Positions 53,838-62,856 of a stretch of DNA of 64,000 nt are shown here, piece after piece. A program made the translations under genes and the position numbers. Positions within the stretch are counted from its first letter, which is position 1. Each line of letters opens with the position of its first letter. The stretch covers positions 5,518,001-5,582,000 of the forward strand of contig NZ_CP016279.1 of assembly GCF_001542625.1 (NCBI RefSeq), read 5' to 3'. A model generated the notes under the pieces. That model saw only the letters and a program-made list of their open reading frames with translations, was not told where the DNA came from and did no database searches. Source of the DNA: Streptomyces griseochromogenes. GTDB lineage: Bacteria > Actinomycetota > Actinomycetes > Streptomycetales > Streptomycetaceae.

Positions 53838-55885
53838 TCACACGCAGGTGCCCGGGGCGAGTTCCGTCCGGGCCCGGGACGCCGCGCCGACCGCCACGGC
53901 GTCGCCGCCCAGGTGGGCCGGCGCCACCCGGATCCGCCGTCCGCTGACCGGGGGTTCGGCGGTCAGCGTCCGCCGGACCGACGGCTCCGGGAGCCCCCAG
54001 GTCCGGCTGACGCCACCGCCGATCACGAAGGTGGAGACATCCAGCAGGCCCGCGGTGACGAGGAGCGCGCGGGCCACGGAAGCACCGGCGGTCTCGAACA
54101 CGGCGCACGCGTCCGGGCCGCCGAGGGCCGCCGCCTCGGCGACCCTGCGGGCGGTGGTGTTCCGCCCGGTCCGCTCGGCGTAGCGGGCGGCGATCGACCG
54201 GCCGGACGCCAGCGTCTCCAGATGGCCGCGGCCCCCGCAGGTGCACGGCAGAGCGCCGAAGCCCGGCACATGGCCGATCTCGCCGGCCGCGCCGTGCGGG
54301 CCGCCGTACAGCCTGCCCTCCAGCCACAGCACACCGCCGACTCCGGTGCCGAGGGTCATTCCGAGGACGTGCCGCTCGCCCACGACCGCACCTTGCGCGA
54401 CCTCGCCGCGCAGGAATGCGTTGACGTCGTTGTCCAGGTACGCCGGTACGCCCAGCCCCTCCTCGACCGCTGCCGTCACCGGGAAACCCGCCCAGCCACG
54501 GAAGGAGCCGCTGGCCACGAGGATCCGCCCCGCCCCCGGGTCCACCACACCGGCGGCACCGACCCCTACGCCGAGCAGCCGCCCGGGCGTGCGGTCGAGG
54601 AGCAGACGCAGAGCGTCGAGCGCGGTCGAGACCATCGCCGTGCCGCCGTCGTGCGCCGGGGTGGGCACGGTGAGCCGGTCGATCACACGGAGGTCCGCCG
54701 CGCACAGCACCACCTCGGTGACCGTCCCTCCGATGTCGACACCGGCGAGCATCCCGGCAGGAGCCGTTACGGGGGGATCCAGCCCGAGAGGGGCCCGTCG
54801 CCGGCGTTGCAGGACGGGGTCCGGGACGGGAACGGCCGCGATCAGCCGACGCGTGTACTCCGTCTTCGGACGCAGCAGCGTGGTCATGGTCGGCCCCTCC
54901 TCCTCGACGGCCCCGGCCCGCATGACGACGACCCGCTGCGCGAACTCCTGCACCACGGCCAGATCGTGGGAGACGAACAGGCACGCGAAGCCCAGTTCTT
55001 CCTGCAGCTCGGCGATCACTTCGAGCACCGTCCGCTGCACACTCACGTCCAGCGCGCTGGTCGGCTCGTCCACCACCAGCAGCCGCCGCTCGAGCACCAG
55101 GGCGCGGGCGAGACTCACCCGCTGGCGCTGACCGCCCGACAGCTCGCGCGGCCCGCGCGTCGCCAGCCCGGCGGACAACCGGACGAGTTCGAGCACCTCG
55201 ACGACCCGGGCGCGCCGCTGCGTGGCGGACAGGCCCCGCCGGTGCACGCGCAGCGGCTCGGCCACACACTCCGCGACGCTCATCCGTGCGTCCAGCGAGG
55301 CCACCGGGTCCTGCAGCACCACGCCCACACCGGACAGCAGCGAACGGCGGGGCCGCCCGCGGGTGCAGGCGAGGTCGCTGCCGAAGAGCGTCACCGAGCC
55401 GGCGTACGCGCGGACGAGGCCCAGGGCGACCCGGGCGGCGGTCGACTTGCCAGAGCCGGACTCGCCGACGAGGCCGACCGTCTCGCCGGCGTGGACGGTG
55501 AGGGACACGTCCCTGAGCGCCCTGAAACTGCGGCGCCCGCGGCCGAAGCGCACGGAGACGTCCCGGAGTTCCACGACCGGCCCCGATCCATCCGGCTCCG
55601 GCACGCACCCGGCGGGCCGGGGCTTCGCGGTACACCCGGCAGGGTCGGGTTTCCCGATGCACCCGGCATCCTCGCGCTTCTCGTCGTACCCGGCCTGCTC
55701 CGGCCCCTCGGCACGCCCGCCGTGCGAGGACTCCTCCCCGCTCCCAGCAGGCTCCGGCCTCTCGGCGGTCCCGGCTGACCGGGGGTGCTCAGCGTACCCG
55801 GTGCACACCGGCTCGCCCACGGTCAGCCGAGGCACGGCGGCCAGCAGACGCCTGGTGTACTCCTTCGCAGGGACGGGGCCCCTCA
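53838..55885 (-). pseudogene. Oligopeptide-type ABC ATPase fused to ROK kinase, 5'-truncated
   Basis: One uninterrupted frame (open from 55988) encodes, in order, the last 18 residues of a first ABC domain (AKEYTRRLLAAVPRL), a Cys/Pro/Gly-rich linker with PAGC repeats, and a complete second ABC domain with Walker A GESGSGKST (175-183), signature LSGGQRQR (283-290), Walker B LLVVDEPT and switch His in VSHD. After a short linker an entire ROK kinase follows: DIGGT (418-422), LDNDVNAF with catalytic D521, GEIGH with zinc His H573 and PCTCGGRGHLE, where the usual third Cys is His. The first ABC domain was replaced by an IS5 fragment at about 55885, so the gene has lost its start. Residues are numbered from 55988. 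Confidence 0.8.
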
Positions 55886-55954
55886 GAACCGGACGTGCGA
55901 GTTGTCCCCGCATCCGGATCAAGCAGATCACTTCACCGCATGGCAGAAGGAAGG

Positions 55955-56365
55955 AATCTTCGACCAGCTCAACGGCCTGCTGCGGCAACTGGTGCGTGAG
56001 GCCAGGGCCGTGATGCCGAGCCGAGCGCCTGCGTGCTGGACGCGCAGAGCATCAAGACCTCCGCCAATGTGCCCGCAGCCGACCAGGGCATCGATGCCGG
56101 CAAGAAAATCGCAGGTCACAAGCGCCACCTCGGCGTCGACACCCTCGGCCTCCTCCTGGCCGTCTGGGTGACCGCCGCCAGCGTCTCCGACAACGCAGGT
56201 GGCATCCAGCTGCTCTCACGCATCGCCACCACAAGCCCTCGCGTGACCAAGGCGTGGGCCGACACCGGCTACCGCACCAAGGGCATCGACCATGGCACCC
56301 GCCTCGGCATCGACGTCGAAGTCGTCCAACGCGACCCCGGTGTCAAAGGGTTCAAAGTGAGCGCG
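55955..56365 (+). pseudogene. IS5-family transposase, central fragment with frameshift
   Basis: Begins FTAWQKEGIFDQLNGLLRQL, shifts frame near 56030, and continues CVLDAQSIKTSANVPAADQG (first Asp), KKIAGHKRHLGVDTLGLLLA and WADTGYRTKGIDHGTRLGID (second Asp). It ends at about 56365 before the Glu motif. Its left junction cuts the ABC-ROK gene. Confidence 0.78.
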
Positions 56366-56517
56366 GGGACCGACGGTGGCAGGGCAAAGCGCACCAAGGG
56401 CAGGGGTCCGTAAGCCGATGGCGGCCGGTCAGCTGACCTGAACCTGTTCCTTCCGGCTGCTGCCCTGACAGGGGGAAGGGCGGCGGCCGATTCGAATATC
56501 CCCAGTCCTGGTTGATA

Positions 56518-57072
56518 TCAGGGCGTGGGTATGTCCACGCCGAGCGCGCTGAGCACGTCGTCGAGGAGGTCGTCAGAGGCGAACTCCGAGACCCAGACGG
56601 CGAACCGCTGGGTGTACGAGGCCAAGTTCTCCCCGTCGACGTCGTCCGAGTTGCCGAGCGGTGCGAGCCCGAAGTTCTGCTGCAGCCATACGAGATACCT
56701 CTGGCGTGAGGAGGCGAGGCGAGCGCGGTCCTCGGGGTCGTCCGGCTCAAGGGCGAGTGACTGGAAGAGTTCGCGCAGGTTGCTGGCTTCGACCCAGAGA
56801 TCGCCCTCGTCACCGAAGAAGATGACGGGAAGGGTGGCGAGGTCAGTGCGGTCGTCACAGCGCCACAAGGCGTAGTACGAGCCAGAGTGCGTTGCGTAGG
56901 CGAAGGGGATCAACCGGTCCAGGTATGCGTCGGGTGCATCGCCGCAGAACCAGTCCAGGCCCTTGTTGTACTTCATCAGCTCAAATCCGGGCGCGAAGAA
57001 CTGCCCTCCGAGGCTGTCCTGGAACTCCTTTAGCTGGTTCAGTTCAGGGATGGGAGAGTAGGCGTCACTCAA
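56518..57072 (-). CDS. SUKH/SMI1-KNR4-like protein (possible immunity protein)
   Basis: A 184-residue acidic protein. TTG 57072 is chosen as start because AAGGAGAT lies five bases upstream. The middle part (FAYATHSGSYYALWRCDDRT, LPVIFFGDEGDLWVEASNLR) fits the SUKH fold, with a tyrosine/tryptophan-rich strand followed by a D-E-G turn, as in many immunity proteins against polymorphic toxins. The C-terminal third is extra and acidic (SDDVDGENLASYTQRFAVWV). No toxin gene is nearby. The family call is tentative; the gene itself is well supported. Confidence 0.65.
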   Translation of the reverse strand: MSDAYSPIPELNQLKEFQDSLGGQFFAPGFELMKYNKGLDWFCGDAPDAYLDRLIPFAYATHSGSYYALWRCDDRTDLATLPVIFFGDEGDLWVEASNLRELFQSLALEPDDPEDRARLASSRQRYLVWLQQNFGLAPLGNSDDVDGENLASYTQRFAVWVSEFASDDLLDDVLSALGVDIPTP

Positions 57073-57324
57073 GAGATCTCCTTCGACAGGGCGATGGCCG
57101 GTAGTGCGGACACTATCCGCAGGGTCTGACACCGCACCGCGCGTTGAGGGGATCGACGGCACGATCTTCAGAACACCGTTCTCCGTGACGGCACTTTCTA
57201 CGAACCCCGCCCCCACGCCTTGACGAAACCCATAGGGGCAAGCACCTGCCGGCAGTCGACAAGGCGTGCAGCGCAGTGGTGAGGCCTGGACCGGTAGATC
57301 ACCTTCGCGTCGTCCCATTAGGCC

Positions 57325-57621
57325 TACTCCTCCCGCGGCAACCAGGCCCACCTGAGGAAACGTGGGATCAAGGCAGTGATCCCGGAGAAGAGAGACCAGG
57401 CCGCCAACCGGAAGAAGAAGGGCTCCGCGGGCGGTCGGCCTGTCAGCCACGACGCCTACCTCTACAAGGAGAGAAACACCGTCGAGAGCCTGATCAACAA
57501 GCTCAAGGCTTGGCGAGACATCGCCACCCGATACGACAAGACCTCGGACAGCTACCTCGCTGGCCTCCACCTGCGCGCCTCGATGATCTGGGTCAAGGAC
57601 CTCACCCAAACCACCAACTGA
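57325..57621 (+). pseudogene. IS5-family transposase, C-terminal fragment
   Basis: Encodes AYSSRGNQAHLRKRGIKAVI, then EKRDQAANRKKKGSAGGRPV, YKERNTVESLINKLKAWRDI (Glu motif) and a normal C-terminus LRASMIWVKDL. The N-terminal two thirds are missing. Confidence 0.75.
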
Positions 57622-57644
57622 TCACAACTCGATACGCGCCCTGT

Positions 57645-57976
57645 TGTCAACCAAGTACTCTCGAGTTCGTCGAGCTTTCCGCTGTCGTTCGAGTCCTGCG
57701 ACCACCACTGGACGCCGCCCGGTGCGGGATTGCCCGCCCACAGGATGAGGAGGACGTGGTCCCACTTTCCACCGCAGTTGTTGGCGCTGCCGTTACCCCA
57801 GACAGTCCCATGCTTCTTGTACGGGTGGCCAGCCGACAGCACGATACCTGTACAGCCTTGGCGGCGGGCATTGCGGGAGTGGCGGAAGCTGGCCCGGCCA
57901 ATCCGATGGCGCTGAGACCGGCCAATGCCGCCGTGATGGCGATGCCGCGCTTGAGACGCGACGGGATTGTGAACAT
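57645..57976 (-). pseudogene. Small secreted protein, frameshifted and cut
   Basis: ATG 57976 opens MFTIPSRLKRGIAITAALAG with a good signal peptide (cleavage near ASATPA). About 40 codons in, near 57840, the frame shifts; the other frame continues with LSAGHPYKKHGTVWGNGSAN and WDHVLLILWAGNPAPGGVQW, then runs into IS5 sequence at about 57645. Unknown family. Confidence 0.55.
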
Positions 57977-58189
57977 ATCTGCTGCTTCAATGGTTGCCAC
58001 GGCGCGGAATGCGCGTGTGAAGTCTGCGGCAAAGACAAAGCCTCAGCGGGCGGCGATGGCTTGGACGGTGACGGAGCACATCGCGGGGTCGGCAAGAGCC
58101 CCGGCACGCCGCTGGGGGCCGTCCGGTCGGCGGAGCGTTGGACCGGTCGGCTGGCGGATGAGGAGCGCGCCGTGCGCTGCCGAGGTTGA

Positions 58190-59065
58190 GCCCGGCGCAC
58201 GGCCCGCACGCGCACGGCTCGGCGGGTCCAGGCGTACTTGGAGCGATGGCAGTCGTCCCGCACCTTGCCTCCGCCCGCCTTGCTGACGTAGTCGGACTGC
58301 GGGTAATAGTCGTCGCCGCCTGGGTCAGAGGCGCCTTCGCCGGAGGAGTAGGAGTCGCCCATGCCGACGAGCATGTTGTTCGGCTTGCTGGGAAGGGGTT
58401 GGAGGGCGACCGCGTCCCACGCTACGTCTTCGTCGGCGGTGGCGTTGGTGAGGGTAACGGAGGGGTGCCGGTGAAGTGGAAGGCACCGAGGCTGACCCAC
58501 CAGCTGGCGTGCTGTTCCACGATTCGGCCGGGGCTGGTGCTGTCTGACCCGCCGATCACATAGAGGGCTTGCCGGGTTTGGGCCCCTGTGTCAGGAAGGT
58601 GCACCATCGCCCTGGCGCAGGACATGCTCTTGTCGAGGGTCCAGGTGCCCTTGCTGGTCATCCGTCCGCTGTCGCCGCCGAGGTGGTGGATGTCGCGGGT
58701 GTGGGAGTACCAGAACTGGCCGCCGTGGCCACCGCCGATCTGGTATAGGTCGCCCTTGGCCTCGTACTGTCCGAAGCCGGGGCCGGTCGCGGCGGGGTCG
58801 GGGTTGAACGTGAACTGGAAGTGGCCGTTGTCGGCGTCGGAGGATCCGCAGTTGCTGTAGGACTGGGGGTTTTGTCCGGGACGGATTCCACGATCAGCGC
58901 CCCGGCAGGAGCATCGGCGCAGTCGGGGGTGCCGTACTGCAACCGGTAGCCGCGTCCCGGTTCCTCGCGCAGCGTCTCGTACTTGATGTTCTCGTGGCCG
59001 CAGTTGGTGTCGCAGGGCCGCTTCCACGTGACGTTCGATTCGTGCTTGTCCGCCGACCTCACCAC
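58190..59065 (-). pseudogene. Decayed secreted SGNH/GDSL-type hydrolase
   Basis: Three frames together show NVTWKRPCDTNCGHENIKYE, PGRGYRLQYGTPDCADAPAG, then FNPDPAATGPGFGQYEAKGD, GGGHGGQFWYSHTRDIHHLG, then PNNMLVGMGDSYSSGEGASD with the GDSxS nucleophile motif, and DCHRSKYAWTRRA. Frameshifts lie near 58870 and 58460, and both ends are missing. The order (beta-rich domain, then GDSL domain) matches large secreted Streptomyces hydrolases. Confidence 0.65.
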
Positions 59066-59098
59066 CGAATCCGACTACCCGAGAGGACCCAACACCTG

Positions 59099-59569
59099 AT
59101 GTCCATATGGCCTTCGATCGTTGCCGTACTCGGTACCCTCGCCGGTGCCCTGACCGCCGGACTCCTCCAGCACCGTTCGGCACGCACCGCACGCGCCGAG
59201 GAGCGCGCCGACAGCCACCGCCAGGACCAGCTCGGCGCCGTCACCGACTTCGCGGCCGCCCTGGACGCGCACCGCTCGGCGATGTTCCATCGTGAGCGCC
59301 TGGCACTGACCGAGGCAGGCACCGAGCACCAGCTGGAAGCCCAGACGAGGTCCCACGACACCCGGGCGGCAATCACCGCGCCCCACATCCGCCTTCAGGT
59401 CCTGGTCCCCGAGCTGGCCGGCCCCGCCCAGCAGGCCGCAGATGCCACGTCCGCGCTACGCAAGGCCACCAACCGGACCGAGCTGGACGCCCGGCGCCAT
59501 GCGGCCAAGGAAGCATCCGTCGCATTCATCGCCGCGGCCGCCACGCTGCTGAGCCCCAACAACCGCTGA
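59099..59569 (+). CDS. KilB-like small membrane protein
   Basis: A 156-residue protein with one N-terminal membrane helix (MSIWPSIVAVLGTLAGALTAGL) and a long helical, Ala/Glu/Arg-rich cytoplasmic part with a coiled-coil tendency (ARAEERADSHRQDQLGAVTD). This layout matches proteins annotated KilB in Streptomyces plasmids and chromosomes, recalled from family knowledge. ATG 59099 is preferred because it starts the membrane helix; there is no strong ribosome binding site. Function unproven. Confidence 0.65.
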   Translation: MSIWPSIVAVLGTLAGALTAGLLQHRSARTARAEERADSHRQDQLGAVTDFAAALDAHRSAMFHRERLALTEAGTEHQLEAQTRSHDTRAAITAPHIRLQVLVPELAGPAQQAADATSALRKATNRTELDARRHAAKEASVAFIAAAATLLSPNNR

Positions 59570-59867
59570 CTGAGGACGACCACTGTCAGCGACCTGGCCC
59601 TCCGGTCGTGCCGGTCCCACGGCAGCTTTACGGGCGCGCCTGATTCGAACTGCTTCGCAAGATGATCCTGCTTCAGTGATTGATCGCGACGGCTCCTCGC
59701 GATCAATGCCAGGATCCGCTGTACGGGGACTTTCCAGGCTGTAGCCACGGCTCGATGCGAGTGCCTGAATGGTGCCTGCGGCAGCTGCGAGAGGAGCAGA
59801 GCAGTGCTGCCTTTGCCTCCAAGGAAAGCTTTTGCGCATGCCGTCGTCCGGATGTTGAGGTGGCACG
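59570..59867. other. No gene seen
   Basis: No supported frame lies between the KilB-like gene and the kinase gene. No repeats or promoters stand out. Confidence 0.45.
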
Positions 59868-60830
59868 GTGACCAACCATGATGAGGCGGCGGCTGTCCGA
59901 CCGTTGACCCTGGCTTGGGTAAGCCGGCACCTGGAGGTCGGCGAACGGGTCGTTAGAACCGAGGTGCTGCGCGGCGGCATCACTGCCGAAATGCGGAGGC
60001 TGACCATCGGCACGCGGGATGGAGGCACCCGTGACCTGGTGCTGCGGACCTTCGTCGACCCGTTCTATATGGAGCGCGCCGAGGACTGGCTGGACAGGGA
60101 GGCCGGCGCCCTGACCCTGCTCACGGGGACCGGCGTGCCGGCTCCTGGACTGGTCGCAGTTGATCCGACCGCCGCGCATTGCGAGTATCCATCGCTCCTG
60201 ATGACACATCTGGCGGGCCGGACGGTCCTCGACGATGAGGGATCGGAGAGGCGCGTTCCCCTGCTGGCCCGTCAACTCGTGGCGATCCACGCGTTGCGAC
60301 CCGCCGAGCGGCCCCGGAAGTATGTGACGTTGACGACCGCCGACACCGTCGTGGTCCCGAAGGGCGCCGACGCGGCGGCATGGGCCGCGGCGATCGACGT
60401 GATCCGCAACCCCGCGCCGCCCTATGAAGGGCGATTCCTGCACTGGGACTTCCAACCCGGCAACGTGCTGTTCGACGTGCCACCCTCAAAGCCGGCAGGT
60501 GCCCGGATCACCGGCGTCGTCGACTGGGCAGCGGCCTCCTGGGGCCCGGCGGATCTCGATGTGGCGCACTGCTCCACCAATCTCGCGCTGCTGCACGGCC
60601 CGGCGTGGGGTCTGCGGTTCACTGAGGCGTATGAGGAGGCCGGCGGAGTGCTGGCCGCGGCTACGAGCGAACGGTTGTACTGGCTGGTGCGGGACGGGCT
60701 GGCGTGCTCGGAAGAAGTGCAGTTGCTGGCGCAGTCATGGCAGAAGGCGGGGAGGACAGAGCTGACGACGCGAGTTGTGGAGGAGCGGCTGGATGCCTAT
60801 GTCACCGCCCTGATGGACGCGCTGGGCTGA
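59868..60830 (+). CDS. Aminoglycoside phosphotransferase-fold kinase
   Basis: A 320-residue APH-family protein starting with GTG 59868. The catalytic loop is FLHWDFQPGNVLF (HxDxxxxN with Trp after His) and the metal site is ITGVVDWAAASWGPADLDVA. The N-lobe has DLVLRTFVDP with Arg at the usual Lys position, which is unusual. It belongs to the general small-molecule kinase group; substrate unknown. It is only distantly like the kinase at 43530. Confidence 0.88.
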   Translation: MTNHDEAAAVRPLTLAWVSRHLEVGERVVRTEVLRGGITAEMRRLTIGTRDGGTRDLVLRTFVDPFYMERAEDWLDREAGALTLLTGTGVPAPGLVAVDPTAAHCEYPSLLMTHLAGRTVLDDEGSERRVPLLARQLVAIHALRPAERPRKYVTLTTADTVVVPKGADAAAWAAAIDVIRNPAPPYEGRFLHWDFQPGNVLFDVPPSKPAGARITGVVDWAAASWGPADLDVAHCSTNLALLHGPAWGLRFTEAYEEAGGVLAAATSERLYWLVRDGLACSEEVQLLAQSWQKAGRTELTTRVVEERLDAYVTALMDALG

Positions 60831-61179
60831 ACCAGAGCGGCCGGGGGCGCCGACACGGTGCCGAGCACCGGGCCAGGCTGCCACGTCCGGGAGCGGAGCC
60901 GATCGCACACCCGCACCGGGGCACCCCCGAGTACGGGCCGGCTCCCGGCCGACAACTCTGCGACGCCTCCGAATCGAACGGCAATATCACTCGTCGTAAC
61001 GGCTCCCCAAGATCTGTGCCAGAGCCCGTAACTCGTAAAGAAGGCCGGGGCTGCCGCGCCCCGGCCGGGCTGGCTGGGCGCGGCAACCGGGCTGGGTTTC
61101 CAGTCTGAGGGCGCCTTGGCGTGCCGTCGGCGGGGTCTTGGCGGCAGACGCCGGGCCGCCCGACAGGGCGTGGTGGCGC
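60831..61179. other. No gene seen
   Basis: GC-rich spacer between the kinase gene and the convergent lipoprotein gene, without a supported frame or clear terminator. Confidence 0.45.
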
Positions 61180-62085
61180 TCACTCTGGCTTGCTGTCCGC
61201 AATGATCTTCTTGGCCATGGCGATCTGCTTGTCGAGCCGTTCTTTGAAGCGCGCCAGTCCGGCTGTCGTGGCCGTGATGTACTGCTTGTCGTAGCCGCTC
61301 TGGACAGCGACGGTGATCCCCATGAAGTTCGTGGATTGCTTGCAGGCCATGTCGGTGGTGGCGGTCGCGATCTCGGCCCGGCTGTGGGTCACGGAGCTCT
61401 GGGTACTCATCGCCGGGGCGCGCCAACGCGGGTCCATGTAGGCGTCCGCAGGCGTCGCGTACACGAACCCGTGCGCCTTCATGCATGCGCTCCATTTGTG
61501 TTCGGCGTCTACAACTCGCGGATCGTGCAGTGGTTCCTTGGGGCCCCCTCCCGGCAGCGCCGACGCATCGGCTCCCAGGAGGAGCGATCCACCGACGGCA
61601 CCGAGACCTGCCTTCAGGCAACCGCCCCTGGGCACGGTCTTGCCCCGGAACTCGGAGATGGCGGCACCGGTGTCGTCCCGGCCGATGTAGACCCGCCGAG
61701 CCGCATCCGACATCCGTGCCCCGGACGGGGGCATGACGACGGCGTCGTACCCCTTGGTCGCCGCCTGGTCCGGGGCGAAGTAGCCGTAGAGCTGCGATCG
61801 CACATCGCGCCGCCAGGTCTCGTCCGTTGCCGGGTCCGGGCCAGGCACCTGAGAAATACCGAACCCTTTCAAGCACTTGATGCTCGACATATAGGCGGCG
61901 CGTTCCACGATCCGACTTTGCTCCCCAGTGGGAAGGTAAGCGTCGACCGGCCGTACCACCTGGTCGACACGGGTGATGGCAGCAATCTTGCGCACCGGCG
62001 GCAGGGCCGGCCGGTCGGCTGCCGCACCACAGCCCGCGAGAACCACGACCAGCGTGGCGGCAGCCATCGTCCGTAAGAGCTTCAT
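61180..62085 (-). CDS. Secreted lipoprotein of unknown function
   Basis: A 301-residue lipoprotein. ATG 62085 starts MKLLRTMAAATLVVVLAGC with C19 in the lipobox LAGC; AAGGACGAG lies before it. The frame opens 21 codons earlier without a signal. The mature part has four further cysteines in SIKCLKGFG, GGCLKAGLG, SACMKAHGF and DMACKQSTNF, likely two disulfides, and a basic C-terminal helix. Similar lipoproteins are widespread in Streptomyces but uncharacterised. Confidence 0.85.
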   Translation of the reverse strand: MKLLRTMAAATLVVVLAGCGAAADRPALPPVRKIAAITRVDQVVRPVDAYLPTGEQSRIVERAAYMSSIKCLKGFGISQVPGPDPATDETWRRDVRSQLYGYFAPDQAATKGYDAVVMPPSGARMSDAARRVYIGRDDTGAAISEFRGKTVPRGGCLKAGLGAVGGSLLLGADASALPGGGPKEPLHDPRVVDAEHKWSACMKAHGFVYATPADAYMDPRWRAPAMSTQSSVTHSRAEIATATTDMACKQSTNFMGITVAVQSGYDKQYITATTAGLARFKERLDKQIAMAKKIIADSKPE

Positions 62086-62167
62086 TCTCGTCCTTCGCAG
62101 GAGTGGCGCCCGCCGCCGCATGGAAGCGTCGGCGGGCGCCGGGTTCACGGACCGTTCCAGCCGAGGG

Positions 62168-62566
62168 TCACGTCCAGCCGGGGTTGTCGATCTCCAGCGC
62201 GTAGGTGATCGTGCCGCCCAGGTAGACGCTCTTCTGGCCTGGCTGCAGCTGCAGCGGCTTGTCCCCGGTCGCGTTATAGAACTGCGCCCAGTTCCAGTTC
62301 GTCTGCTCGTAGGCGACGGGGGAGATCTGGCCCACGCCGAAGAGCTGTTGGGTGTTCTTGTAGCCGATGGAACCCGCGGCGCAGTAATTCGTGGTGCCGG
62401 TGGTGAACACGGTGAGCCCGTTGGTCGGGCAGTTCACCCTGTCGATCGCGTGCGCGGGCGCGGCCATCGCCAGGCCGGCGCCTGCCAGAGCGAGGGCCGA
62501 GACAGCGGCTCCCACCTTCCTGTGAATACTCCCACCACGGGGACTGGTTCGGGTCGAGCGACGCAT
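62168..62566 (-). CDS. Small secreted protein, possibly beta/gamma-crystallin-like
   Basis: A 132-residue protein. ATG 62566 (MRRSTRTSPRGG) has GAAAGGAA upstream; the signal peptide ends near APAHA at about 40. The mature 90 residues have two Cys (RVNCP and NYCAAG) and a beta-rich pattern (GLTVFTTGTTNYCAAGSIGY, SVYLGGTITYALEI), reminiscent of actinobacterial beta/gamma-crystallin-like proteins, though not certain. It may be in an operon with the lipoprotein, 82 bases downstream. Confidence 0.75.
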   Translation of the reverse strand: MRRSTRTSPRGGSIHRKVGAAVSALALAGAGLAMAAPAHAIDRVNCPTNGLTVFTTGTTNYCAAGSIGYKNTQQLFGVGQISPVAYEQTNWNWAQFYNATGDKPLQLQPGQKSVYLGGTITYALEIDNPGWT

Positions 62567-62659
62567 GCGCTTGTTCCTTTCGTTGAGGTTTCCGGTCCTG
62601 ATCGTCCGCAGCCCCCCCCCATTACCGTCTTCGTGGCCCCGCAACGGGGTTACCGGCCT

Positions 62660-62856
62660 TCGGAGTTGGCATGACTGCCTCCCCTTGTCGAGTGCATGGC
62701 CTGGGGGGTGGTGTCACCAGCTCCGGAGGCACTGACAGACCGCTGATTAGGGGCATGACCACCGGCCTTTCCCCAGGTCGGGAGGCTCTTCGTAATGTGG
62801 ATGTGGCGATCAGTGCCGTGGCAGGGCCGGACGAGTACGACCGGAGGACACTGCAC
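62660..62856 (+). ncRNA. IS110 left-end non-coding region, candidate bridge RNA
   Basis: About 200 bases without a gene precede the IS110 transposase. In studied IS110-family elements this left-end region encodes the bridge RNA that guides recombination. Several GC-rich hairpins are possible (for example around GGCCTGGGGGGTGG and GGGGCATGACCACCGGCC). The element boundary is not known, so this is inferred from family rules. Confidence 0.35.
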
